From contig JAMXLF010000098.1 in the NCBI GenBank assembly GCA_024281055.1, positions 1-64,000 of the forward strand: DNA of 64,000 nucleotides, read 5' to 3'. The first letter of the stretch is position 1, and the number at the start of each line of letters is the position of its first letter. The DNA is from Geobacteraceae bacterium. Its GTDB lineage: Bacteria > Desulfobacterota > Desulfuromonadia > Geobacterales > Geobacteraceae. The notes below the pieces were generated by a model that did not search any database, was not told the origin of the DNA, and worked only from the letters and a program-made list of their open reading frames with translations. Shown in pieces: positions 10,120 to 17,840 of this stretch. Made by a program: the position numbers and the translations under genes.

Positions 10120-10890
10120 ATGGGGTTATTGCAGGGTAAGAAGGCACTGATTTTCGGAGTGGCGAATGACAAGAGTATCGCCTGGGCGATTGCCGAGGCG
10201 TTCCGTAAGGAGGGGGCGGAGCTGGCCCTCACCTATGCCAATGAGATGGTGGCCAAGCGGGTGATGCCCCTGGCCGAGAGCGTGGGGGCGGAGGTGGTCC
10301 TCCCCTGTAACGTGCAGAGTGATGCCGACATCAAGGCGGTCTTCGAAGCGATCGGTACCCGCTGGGGCGGGCTGGATATCCTCATCCACTCGGTTGCCTT
10401 CGCCAACAAAGAGGAGTTGAAAGGCTCGTTCCTGAATACCAGCAGGGAAGGGTTCGCCCTGGCGCTGGATATAAGCGCCTATTCATTCATCGCCCTGGCG
10501 AAGGAGGCGTCTCCCCTCATGCAGGGCCGGGACGGGGCAATGCTTGCCATGACCTACTACGGCGGCCAGAAGGTGTTCCCGAACTACAACGTGATGGGCG
10601 TGGCCAAAGCGGCGCTGGAGGCGAGCGTCCGCTACCTGGCCGAGGCGGTGGGACCGGACGGTATCCGGGTCAACGCCATCTCCGCCGGTCCCCTGAAGAC
10701 CCTCGCCGCGGCCGGCGTGGGGGGCTTCAACCAGATTGCGGGGCACGTGGCGGAAAAGGCGCCGCTGCGGCGAAATATCACCCAGGAGGATGTGGCCGGC
10801 GCGGCCACCTACCTCTGCAGCGATCTGGCACGAGGGGTCACCGGCGAGATCCATTTCGTCGACAGCGGCTACAACATCATCGGACTATAA
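10120..10890 (+). CDS. fabI: enoyl-ACP reductase I
   Basis: This enzyme performs the last step of each fatty-acid elongation cycle, reducing trans-2-enoyl-ACP with NAD(P)H. The protein (256 residues) starts [22 protein letters not shown], the usual FabI nucleotide-binding N terminus, and has the FabI-type catalytic Tyr-(X6)-Lys in YNVMGVAK, plus the [12 protein letters not shown] substrate loop. ATG 10120 is chosen over an adjacent TTG because AAGGAGG lies eight bases before it. It is followed after 62 bases by hflX, with a palindromic repeat in between, so the two may share a transcript. Confidence 0.96.
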   Translation: MGLLQGKKALIFGVANDKSIAWAIAEAFRKEGAELALTYANEMVAKRVMPLAESVGAEVVLPCNVQSDADIKAVFEAIGTRWGGLDILIHSVAFANKEELKGSFLNTSREGFALALDISAYSFIALAKEASPLMQGRDGAMLAMTYYGGQKVFPNYNVMGVAKAALEASVRYLAEAVGPDGIRVNAISAGPLKTLAAAGVGGFNQIAGHVAEKAPLRRNITQEDVAGAATYLCSDLARGVTGEIHFVDSGYNIIGL

Positions 10891-10903
10891 CGGCAACCGG
10901 TTT

Positions 10904-10962
10904 GTAGGGGCAGGCCCCTGTGCCTGCCTGATATCAGGGCAACCACAGGGGGTTGCCCCTAC
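10904..10962. repeat. 59-bp palindromic repeat, copy 2
   Basis: Same family and same length as 4348-4406: starts GTAGGGGCAGGC and ends GGTTGCCCCTAC. The arms differ from copy 1 but remain self-complementary. The TTG that opens the hflX reading frame (10953) lies inside its right arm. Confidence 0.78.
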
Positions 10963-12650
10963 GGAAAGGCGTCGATATCAAACAACTCCACGGTAACCTC
11001 ACCGGCCTGAAACCCAGCCAGATCAAGGGGATCGAGAGACTCTACCGCCGCCGCATTCCCGGTGTCGAAGCGGTGACCGTCGACCTGGCCCGGGAGATAG
11101 TCGATCTGTCCCGCGAAATCCGGCGCCAGATCGGTATTCTCGTCAACCGGTTCGGCGAGGTGGAATACGTCATCGTGGGGGACGAGCGCGGCATCCTCAT
11201 CCCCGAACTGACTGACTACCCGCTCGGAAAGAGGCTCCTCAGGGGGTTGCGCCTGATCCACACCCACCTGAAGGGCGAACCCCTCTCCGACGACGACCTG
11301 ACCGATCTGGCCATGCTCCGCTTCGACCTCATCGCGGCCCTCCAGTTGCATCCCGCCGACCCCGAGTTCGCCATCCAGGTCGCCTTCCTCGCCCCGCCGG
11401 GGGGAGCGAAAGCCGCTCCCCACACGGTGGAGCCGTCCGTGCCGTTCAACCGGTTTCGCCTCGATTTCAGCGACTTCGTGACGAGCCTCGAACACTCCCT
11501 CGAGAAGGCTGTTGCCGGAACGAGGGAGGTCCGGGGGGGTGAGGAGCGGGGCATTCTCATCTCCGTGACCCGGGAGTCCCTTGCCGAGGCGGAGGATTCC
11601 CTCGACGAGCTCAGGGAACTGGCCAGGACCGCCGGGGTCGAGGTCCTCGACGCTGTCGTCCAGCGGCCCCGCCAGTTCAACCCCCGCTACCTGATGGGGG
11701 AGGGGAAGATGCGGGAGGTGGTGATCCGGGCGCTGCAGTTCGGGGCGACCCTCCTCGTGTTCGACCAGGAGCTGACCCCCGCGCAGGTCCGCTCCATTTC
11801 CGCGCTGACCGAGCTGAAGGTTATCGACCGGAGCCAGCTGATCCTCGACATCTTCGCCCGGCGGGCCAAGAGCCTCGACGGCAAGGTCCAGGTGGAGCTG
11901 GCGCAGCTGAAGTATCTGCTCCCCCGCCTCACCGGGCGCGGGGTGCAGATGTCGCGGCTCATGGGAGGGATCGGTGGGCGCGGTCCGGGGGAGACCAAGC
12001 TGGAGATCGACCGCAGGCGCATCCGCGACCGGATCGCCAAGCTCGAACGGGAGCTGGGGGAGCTTTCCCGCAGCCGTTATCAGCGTCGTCAGAAGAGGGT
12101 CAGCGCCGGCCTTCCCATCGTCTCCATCATCGGCTATACCAATGCCGGCAAGTCGACCCTGTTGAACACCCTCACCCAGAGCGCGGTCTTCACCGAAAAT
12201 CTCCTCTTCGCCACTCTCGACACCTCCTCCCGGCGCCTGCGCTTCCCCCGGGAGCGGGAGGTGATCATTACCGATACGGTGGGCTTTATCCGGTCGCTGC
12301 CCCAGTCCCTCATGGGCGCTTTCAAGGCCACGCTCGAGGAATTGCAGGACGCCGACCTCCTCATCCACCTGGTGGACTGCGCCAACCCGCGCTTTGCGGA
12401 ACAGATCGACCAGGTGGGGAAAATCCTGGAGGAGCTGGAGCTGGCCGGCAAACCCCGCCTCCTTGTGTTCAACAAGAGCGATCTCCTGCCCGACCTGAAG
12501 CGGCGCGATCCACTGGCATTCATGAAAGTGCGCCAGTCCCTTCGCCGCCAGAGTGCCCTTGCCGTTTCTGCCAAGGATCCAGAGAGCCTTGAGCCGCTCC
12601 TTGCAGAAATGGAGCGCCGTTTCTGGGGTAATGCCCGGAAGGGCCGCTAG
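10953..12650 (+). CDS. hflX: GTPase HflX
   Basis: This ribosome-binding GTPase splits stalled or hibernating ribosomes. The 565-residue ORF has an N-terminal HflX domain (about 180-340: MGEGKMREV, VFDQELTPAQVRS, VQVELAQLKYLLPRL, GGIGGRGPGETKLE) and a GTPase domain (about 385-545) with G1 GYTNAGKST, G3 DTVGFIRSLP and G4 NKSD. About 180 residues precede the classical HflX domain, a longer N-terminal region than in E. coli. The start is uncertain: TTG 10953 is the only plausible start before the conserved LKPSQIKGIERLYRRRIP segment and lies inside a dispersed palindromic repeat, so an alternative initiation codon may be used. Confidence 0.9.
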   Translation: MPLRKGVDIKQLHGNLTGLKPSQIKGIERLYRRRIPGVEAVTVDLAREIVDLSREIRRQIGILVNRFGEVEYVIVGDERGILIPELTDYPLGKRLLRGLRLIHTHLKGEPLSDDDLTDLAMLRFDLIAALQLHPADPEFAIQVAFLAPPGGAKAAPHTVEPSVPFNRFRLDFSDFVTSLEHSLEKAVAGTREVRGGEERGILISVTRESLAEAEDSLDELRELARTAGVEVLDAVVQRPRQFNPRYLMGEGKMREVVIRALQFGATLLVFDQELTPAQVRSISALTELKVIDRSQLILDIFARRAKSLDGKVQVELAQLKYLLPRLTGRGVQMSRLMGGIGGRGPGETKLEIDRRRIRDRIAKLERELGELSRSRYQRRQKRVSAGLPIVSIIGYTNAGKSTLLNTLTQSAVFTENLLFATLDTSSRRLRFPREREVIITDTVGFIRSLPQSLMGAFKATLEELQDADLLIHLVDCANPRFAEQIDQVGKILEELELAGKPRLLVFNKSDLLPDLKRRDPLAFMKVRQSLRRQSALAVSAKDPESLEPLLAEMERRFWGNARKGR

Positions 12651-12707
12651 TTGAAGGTTTTGTCCCATATCTCTCCCGCGGTCTTCCCATGCCGAGGCCC
12701 TTTAACA

Positions 12708-12736
12708 TTGACAGCGGAGTAGAATTTTTTTATACT
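12708..12736 (+). promoter_or_regulatory. sigma-70 promoter for mltD
   Basis: TTGACA (12708-12713), a 17-base spacer and TATACT (12731-12736) match the housekeeping consensus closely. Transcription would begin near 12743, leaving a leader of about 55 bases before the transglycosylase ATG. Confidence 0.8.
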
Positions 12737-12798
12737 TGTGGCTGCCGAAAAGCCCGCTTGCCTCGCTTCCCGCCGGAAATAGCGCACCAGGAAAGACA

Positions 12799-14289
12799 AT
12801 GAAAATCGTTCCGTTGTTTCTCATAACTGTCCTGCTGGCAGCGCCGGTCAGGGCGACGGAATTGCCATCACCGGGCAACGAGGGAGAGAGGCTCGACTTC
12901 ATTGCCCCTGCGGCGGAACGGCAGAATCCGAAAGTCGCCAACCAGACCAGGGAATCCCACCTCGGCCAGGCCCTCGAACTGCCCCCCGCGGACCTCTTTC
13001 CCGCCGATGAACCCGCTGCTACTGAAGCGGAATTCGACCTGAAGCTCCCCGAGGAGTCGCTTCCCGAATCGGACCTGCCCCTCACCTTCAACAACCAGGT
13101 GGCGTATTTCATCACCTATTTTCAGACAAGCGGCCGGAGCGCCTTTGCCAGATGGCTCTCCCGTTCCGAGCGCTACATCCCGATGATGAAAGAAGTGCTG
13201 AAGAAGGAAGGCCTGCCCGAGGACCTGGTGTACCTGGCCATGATCGAGAGCGGCTTTTCCCCCCATGCCTATTCCGTCGCCAGCGCCGTCGGTCCCTGGC
13301 AGTTCATGTCGGGCACCGGCAAGCGCTATGCGCTGCGCATCGATTCCTGGATCGACGAGCGGCGCGACCCGCTCAAGTCCTCCGTTGCCGCGGCCCTCTA
13401 CCTCAAGGAGCTGTACGGCCTGTTCAACAAGGACTGGTACCTGGCGGCCGCTGGGTACAACGCCGGCGAGAACAAGATCCTGCGGGCCATCGACATGTAT
13501 AACAGCCGGGATTTCTGGGAGCTCTCCAAGGGGTCCTACCTGAAGCGGGAGACCAAGGATTACGTGCCGAAGCTGCTGGCGGCGGCCATCATCGCCAAGG
13601 ATCCGGCCCGGTACGGTTTTGCCGACGTGGCCTACCTGCCGGCCATCGAATTCGATACGGTGAAGATCCCGTCCCGAACTGACCTGGAGCTGGTCGCCAA
13701 AATCTGCGATGTTCCCCACCAGACGATCCGCGACCTGAACCCGGAGCTTCGACGCTGGTGCACTCCTCCCGACTACCCCGGTTACGAGCTCAAGATCCCG
13801 CACGGCAAGAAGGCGCTCTTCGAGGCCGAGTATGCCAAGATCCCCGAGGAGAAGCGGTACACCGAGAAGATTCTCTACACCCGCTACCGGGCAAAGAGGG
13901 GAGAGACCCTCGCCTCCGTGGCCCACCGGTTCAATACCACCCCCGAGACGCTCGCCGGGCTCAACCGGCTGAAAAAAACGGCCCGGGTGCGGGGGAAATT
14001 GCTGGTGGTGCCGGTGCTGGCCGCCCGTGCCGACGACGCCGGCTCGACCCGGCCGGTCCAGAGTGCCGGCACTTCCCGCCAGGACAAGGCGTTCATGAAG
14101 TACTACACGGTCAAAAGGGGAGACACCCTCTTCTCCCTGGCCAGGCGCTTCAACGTTTCCGCCCGGATACTCGCGGCCTGGAACAACCTGAAGATGAAGG
14201 TCGCCTTGCGCCCGGGCAAGCGGATCATCGTTGCCAAGTACGTGGAAAAGAACGGATCGATGGTCAGTGCGGCGGGTGCGGACAGCTAG
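12799..14289 (+). CDS. mltD: membrane-bound lytic murein transglycosylase, MltD type, two LysM
   Basis: This exported enzyme cuts peptidoglycan glycan strands. The 496-residue product has a signal peptide (MKIVPLFLITVLLAAPVRA), an SLT domain at roughly residues 110-240 with the catalytic Glu in AMIESGFSPHAYS and the family motif AAGYNAGE, and two C-terminal LysM modules (VKRGDTLFSLARRFN marks the second). No lipobox Cys follows the signal peptide, unlike E. coli MltD, so it may be periplasmic. ATG 12799 is chosen, not the ORF start at 12736, because AGGAAAG precedes it and it opens the signal peptide. Confidence 0.93.
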   Translation: MKIVPLFLITVLLAAPVRATELPSPGNEGERLDFIAPAAERQNPKVANQTRESHLGQALELPPADLFPADEPAATEAEFDLKLPEESLPESDLPLTFNNQVAYFITYFQTSGRSAFARWLSRSERYIPMMKEVLKKEGLPEDLVYLAMIESGFSPHAYSVASAVGPWQFMSGTGKRYALRIDSWIDERRDPLKSSVAAALYLKELYGLFNKDWYLAAAGYNAGENKILRAIDMYNSRDFWELSKGSYLKRETKDYVPKLLAAAIIAKDPARYGFADVAYLPAIEFDTVKIPSRTDLELVAKICDVPHQTIRDLNPELRRWCTPPDYPGYELKIPHGKKALFEAEYAKIPEEKRYTEKILYTRYRAKRGETLASVAHRFNTTPETLAGLNRLKKTARVRGKLLVVPVLAARADDAGSTRPVQSAGTSRQDKAFMKYYTVKRGDTLFSLARRFNVSARILAAWNNLKMKVALRPGKRIIVAKYVEKNGSMVSAAGADS

Positions 14290-14330
14290 CAACCAAGAAG
14301 CAAATCGCAGACTGAAAGGATAGCCAGCCG

Positions 14331-15059
14331 ATGTACAACTTCGTTGTTTCCGTGGGGGCGAGCATTGCCCTCTTCATCATCCTGAACCTGGCCGCCCATC
14401 TCTCCTGGTGGCTCTCGCTCATCATCGCCCTCCCGGTGTTCGTGGGACTTTTCCTGATCATATCCCGGGTGGTCATGAAAAAGGTCATGGAAATCATGGA
14501 GACCGCCACCAAGGACCTTCAGGGGCAGCGGGTCGAAAAGGCGATCCGCGAGCTCCGGGGTGCCTTCCGCTACGGCAAGTGGCAGATGTACGTCACCGAC
14601 CAGATCAACGCCCAGATAGGGATGATCTACTACATGAAGCGGGATTTTTCCAGCGCCTTTCCCTACCTGGAAAAGGCCTTCTTCCGTAACTGGGTGGCCA
14701 TGGGGATGCTCGCCATCAGCTACATGAAGCGCAACAAGAGGGACAAGATGAAGGCGACCTTTGAAAAGGCGCTCCAGTGGTCGGCCAAGGAATCGCTCCT
14801 CTGGAACCTCTACGCCTATTGCCTGGCGGAGGGGGACGAGAACGGCAAAGCCATCGAGGTTCTGCAAAAGGGGCTCAAGAAACTTCCCGGCGACGAGCGT
14901 ATCACCCACAACCTGGAAGCCCTCAAGGAAGGGAAGCGGATGAAGATGAAGAACTTCGGCGAGATGTGGCTCCAGTTTCATCTGGAGCGGCCGGGTGCCG
15001 TGATGAAACAGCAGGCGGCCGCCATGGGCGGGATGCGGAGGCGCATCATCAGGAAGTGA
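14331..15059 (+). CDS. TPR-repeat membrane protein of unknown function
   Basis: A 242-residue protein with two closely spaced hydrophobic segments at the N terminus (about 5-23 and 27-48), then a soluble helical part with at least three tetratricopeptide-like repeats (around AQIGMIYYMKRDFSSAFPYL, GMLAISYMKRN, WNLYAYCLAEG). The basic tail ends GGMRRRIIRK. TPR domains bind partner proteins; no enzyme motif is present. The gene follows mltD by 41 bases and ends at its own terminator, so it probably shares the mltD transcript. Function is unknown. Confidence 0.75.
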   Translation: MYNFVVSVGASIALFIILNLAAHLSWWLSLIIALPVFVGLFLIISRVVMKKVMEIMETATKDLQGQRVEKAIRELRGAFRYGKWQMYVTDQINAQIGMIYYMKRDFSSAFPYLEKAFFRNWVAMGMLAISYMKRNKRDKMKATFEKALQWSAKESLLWNLYAYCLAEGDENGKAIEVLQKGLKKLPGDERITHNLEALKEGKRMKMKNFGEMWLQFHLERPGAVMKQQAAAMGGMRRRIIRK

Positions 15060-15073
15060 GCCTGCTTGTGGTG

Positions 15074-15100
15074 AAAAGGGGACCGGGGGGTTCCCTTTTT
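15074..15100 (+). terminator. rho-independent terminator
   Basis: An 11-bp stem (AAAAGGGGACC with GGTTCCCTTTT, one G-U pair) closes a GGGG loop and ends in T5. It lies 15 bases past the TPR gene stop and ends the mltD transcript. Confidence 0.82.
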
Positions 15101-15196
15101 CTATGCAAAAATGGTGCAAACCCAAGGCGGGATAAAAGCTTTAATGCAAAGAAAGCCAAAATGTCGTTATCCGATGATGGTATTAGGAGGCCTGTC

Positions 15197-16057
15197 ATGA
15201 AGAGGATGTTTATGCTGGCGGCCGTTGTCTGCTTGCCCATGGTTTTGAGCGGCTGCCTAGTGGCCGAAAGCAAGTACCTGAAAAAGGTGGAGGAAGCCGA
15301 CAACCTGAACAAAGAGCTGACGACTCTGCAGCAGAAGTTCCGGGACCTGAGCACCGAGAACGAGGCACTGAAGGCCCAGGTGGCCAAGCTGACCGGTACC
15401 GTGGCAGACCTGACCAAAGGGAAGGAAAAACTTGCCGCCGACAACAAGGAGCTGGAAAAGGTATTGAAGGCCAAGTCCGATTCCCTGTCGCAGAGCATTG
15501 CCGAGCTCCGTCAGCGGGTCGCTGACCTGGATGCCGAGAATGGCAGGCTGCGGAAGGATATCACCACCCTGCAGAAAGCCAAGGAAGAAAAGGTGCAGGA
15601 GGTGAGCAAGACTTACGAGGACCTCCTGGACAAAATGAAGCAGGAGATATCCCAGGGGCAGGTGACCATTTCGGAGCTCAAGGGGAAACTGACGGTCAAC
15701 ATGGTCGATGCCATCCTCTTCGATTCCGGCAAGGCTGAGGTTAAGCCGGAAGGACTTGCGGTGCTCCAGAAGGTGGTCGACATTCTCAAGAACGTCAAGG
15801 ACAAGGCGATCCGTATCGAGGGACACACCGACAACGTGCAGATCGTCGGGGCGCTCACCCGGAAGTATCCCACCAACTGGGAGCTGTCAGCCGCCCGTGC
15901 CATCAACGTCACCCGGTATCTCCAGCAGCAGGGGATCGACCCGGCCAATCTTGTCGCCGTGGCCTACGGCGAGTTCAAGCCGGTGGCGGACAACGCCACG
16001 GACGAGGGAAGGGCGAAGAACCGGCGGATAGAGATCGTCCTGGTACCCAAAGAATAG
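15197..16057 (+). CDS. OmpA-family peptidoglycan-binding lipoprotein with coiled coil
   Basis: A 286-residue outer-membrane lipoprotein. The signal peptide ends in lipobox LSGC (Cys20). Residues about 27-160 are a long heptad-rich coiled coil (LNKELTTLQQKFRDL and similar). The C-terminal 120 residues are an OmpA-like domain that binds diaminopimelate of the cell wall: ILFDSGKAEVKPEG, IEGHTDNVQI and NRRIEIVLVP. It thus tethers the outer membrane to the wall across a coiled-coil spacer. ATG 15197 is preceded by AGGAGG at six bases; the longer ORF from 14777 overlaps the TPR gene and is ignored. Confidence 0.9.
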   Translation: MKRMFMLAAVVCLPMVLSGCLVAESKYLKKVEEADNLNKELTTLQQKFRDLSTENEALKAQVAKLTGTVADLTKGKEKLAADNKELEKVLKAKSDSLSQSIAELRQRVADLDAENGRLRKDITTLQKAKEEKVQEVSKTYEDLLDKMKQEISQGQVTISELKGKLTVNMVDAILFDSGKAEVKPEGLAVLQKVVDILKNVKDKAIRIEGHTDNVQIVGALTRKYPTNWELSAARAINVTRYLQQQGIDPANLVAVAYGEFKPVADNATDEGRAKNRRIEIVLVPKE

Positions 16058-16070
16058 TTTGTCGCCTAAG

Positions 16071-16166
16071 TTCCCCTCACCCGGCCTTTGGCCACCCTCT
16101 CCCTGGGGGAGAGGGATTCCTTCTCCCCTTGGGAGAAGGTGCCCCGGAGGGGCGGATGAGGGGAAT
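16071..16166. repeat. GC-rich intergenic palindromic repeat
   Basis: Outer arms TTCCCCTCA and TGAGGGGAA enclose inner hairpins (CCCTCTCCC/GGGGGAGAGGG; CTTCTCCCC/GGGAGAAGG). It is a dispersed element of the same style as 1166-1245 and separates the OmpA lipoprotein from the Smr gene. Confidence 0.7.
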
Positions 16167-16194
16167 GGGGTGATTAACGCTAGTCGGCATATCC

Positions 16195-16938
16195 ATGAAA
16201 AAAAGTAAGAAGCCGTCACCAAAACCGAAGGAGTTCGCCACCCGACCCTTCAGCGCGCTGAAGGGGGTCCGGGCCGAGGCCGGTGCTGCTGAGCCCAATG
16301 CCCCGGCTCCTGCGCCGAAGCCGGAGGTGCCTGCCGCCGACACGGACCTCTTCCTGCGGAGCATGGCAGATGTGCAGAGGCTTCATCCGGAGAAGCAGGC
16401 TGGGTCGGGGAAGAAGCTTGCCAAGCCTCTTGCCGTGCGGATCGAAGAAGAGGAGCGCCAGGTCTTTTCCCAGGCCTTGGACCGGATGAACCTCGATGTC
16501 CGCTTCGAGGACGAGCTGCCCGGCGATGTGGAGCCGCTGCGTCCGCTGCCCGTGAACCGGATGCGACAGCTGAAGCGGGGCGCAATCCGCATCGATCTCG
16601 AACTAGACCTCCACGGCCTCACGCGTGAAGAGGCGCTCGACTCTCTGGCGCGGTTCATCACCGGTGCCTACAACCGCGGCCAGCGGGCCGTGCTCGTCAT
16701 CACCGGCAAGGGGCTCAATTCGGCCGTGGAGCCGGTTCTGCAGGGGGCCGTGGCGGGATGGCTGCGGGACAAGGGAAAGGGGATGGTCGCCGAATTCGCT
16801 CCGGCCCCGCGACAGATGGGGGGGAGTGGCGCCTACGTGGTGTTTCTGAAGGGAAAAACCGAGGCCCAAACAGCGGGCCTGAAGGACTCGGACCCAAACA
16901 GCGGGCCTAAAGACCCAAACTACGGGCCTAAAGGTTAA
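16195..16938 (+). CDS. Smr-domain protein with repeat-derived C terminus
   Basis: A 247-residue protein: a Lys/Pro/Ala-rich N-terminal half, then an Smr (small MutS-related) domain at about residues 135-222 with the family's LDLHGLTREEAL and ITGKGLNS motifs. Smr domains cleave or bind branched DNA or RNA, and stand-alone versions can act on mRNA at stalled ribosomes. The last 27 residues (DSDPNSGPKDPNYGPKG at the end) are encoded by three tandem copies of a dispersed DNA repeat and are unlikely to belong to the original protein. No clear Shine-Dalgarno precedes ATG 16195. The DUF362 gene begins 12 bases after the stop. Confidence 0.82.
   Translation: MKKSKKPSPKPKEFATRPFSALKGVRAEAGAAEPNAPAPAPKPEVPAADTDLFLRSMADVQRLHPEKQAGSGKKLAKPLAVRIEEEERQVFSQALDRMNLDVRFEDELPGDVEPLRPLPVNRMRQLKRGAIRIDLELDLHGLTREEALDSLARFITGAYNRGQRAVLVITGKGLNSAVEPVLQGAVAGWLRDKGKGMVAEFAPAPRQMGGSGAYVVFLKGKTEAQTAGLKDSDPNSGPKDPNYGPKG
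16862..16934. repeat. three tandem copies of CCCAAACAGCGGGCCTAAAG-type repeat inside a CDS
   Basis: Units with the core CCCAAACNRCGGGCCTRAAG occur three times, two of them preceded by a GACTCGGA-type or GA lead. A further intergenic copy is at 43879-43906. All three units are read in frame as the C-terminal tail of the Smr protein. Confidence 0.8.
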
Positions 16939-16949
16939 GGAGGGTAGCG

Positions 16950-17831
16950 ATGGATCGACGGACGTTTCTGAGGGTTTTGGGGTTGACGCCGCTGTTCGGT
17001 CAGTGGCTGATCAAGGATCTGGCGGCGGCCGACGGACCGGTGGTGGCGGTGGCCGAGGGAAGAGACTACGCCCTGATCACCCGCAGGGCCATCGACGCCC
17101 TCGGCGGGATGAAGCGCTTCGTCAAGCCGGGTCAGGTCGTTGTGGTCAAGCCCAACATGGGATGGGACCGGAGCGCCGAGCAGGGGGCCAATACGCACCC
17201 CGTGGTGGTGCGCACGGTGGTGGAGGAATGCCTCAAGGCCGGGGCGAAGCGGGTCAAGGTCTTTGACCGGACCTGCAACGATGAGCGGCGCTGTTACGTC
17301 AACAGCGGCATCGAGCCGGCCCTCAAGGGGATGAAGAACGTGGAGGTCAAGCACATCGAAAACGAGCGCTTCCGGAAAGTCGTCCTGAACGGCCACGTCC
17401 TCAAGGAATGGGAGCTTTACGACGAGGCGCTGTCCGCTGACGTTTACATCAATGTCCCCGTGGCCAAGCACCACGGCCTCTCCCGGCTCACGCTCGGCCT
17501 CAAGAACGTCATGGGAATCATGGGGGGAACCCGGGGCTCGATCCACAAGAACCTCGACGTGGCTCTGGCCGACATCAATGCCGTTTTCAAGCCCCATCTG
17601 ACGGTGATCGACGCGACCCGGATCCTCACCGCCCATGGCCCCCAAGGGGGGAACCTTGCGGACGTCAAGGTGCTTAACAAGGTGCTCGCCTCCACCGACA
17701 TCGTTGCTGCCGACGCCTACGCCACTACCCTGTTCGGCCTGAAGCCCGAAGAGATCGCGGTCACCGTTGCCGCCGCCAAACGGGGGCTGGGACAGATGGA
17801 CCTGAAGAAGGTGAGAATCGCCAGGGTTTGA
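16950..17831 (+). CDS. DUF362 protein with Tat-type signal
   Basis: A 293-residue protein of the DUF362 family (VVVKPNMGW, then VPVAKHHGLSRLTLGLKNVMGIMGG, the family core). The N terminus MDRRTFLRVLGLTPLFGQW looks like a twin-arginine signal, so it may be folded with a cofactor and exported. The biochemical role of DUF362 is not settled; members are often fused to or encoded beside 4Fe-4S ferredoxins, as here, where a polyferredoxin gene begins nine bases downstream. The pair probably forms one redox unit. RBS AAGGAGGG lies upstream of the ATG. Confidence 0.85.
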   Translation: MDRRTFLRVLGLTPLFGQWLIKDLAAADGPVVAVAEGRDYALITRRAIDALGGMKRFVKPGQVVVVKPNMGWDRSAEQGANTHPVVVRTVVEECLKAGAKRVKVFDRTCNDERRCYVNSGIEPALKGMKNVEVKHIENERFRKVVLNGHVLKEWELYDEALSADVYINVPVAKHHGLSRLTLGLKNVMGIMGGTRGSIHKNLDVALADINAVFKPHLTVIDATRILTAHGPQGGNLADVKVLNKVLASTDIVAADAYATTLFGLKPEEIAVTVAAAKRGLGQMDLKKVRIARV

Positions 17832-17840
17832 CGTGACACG

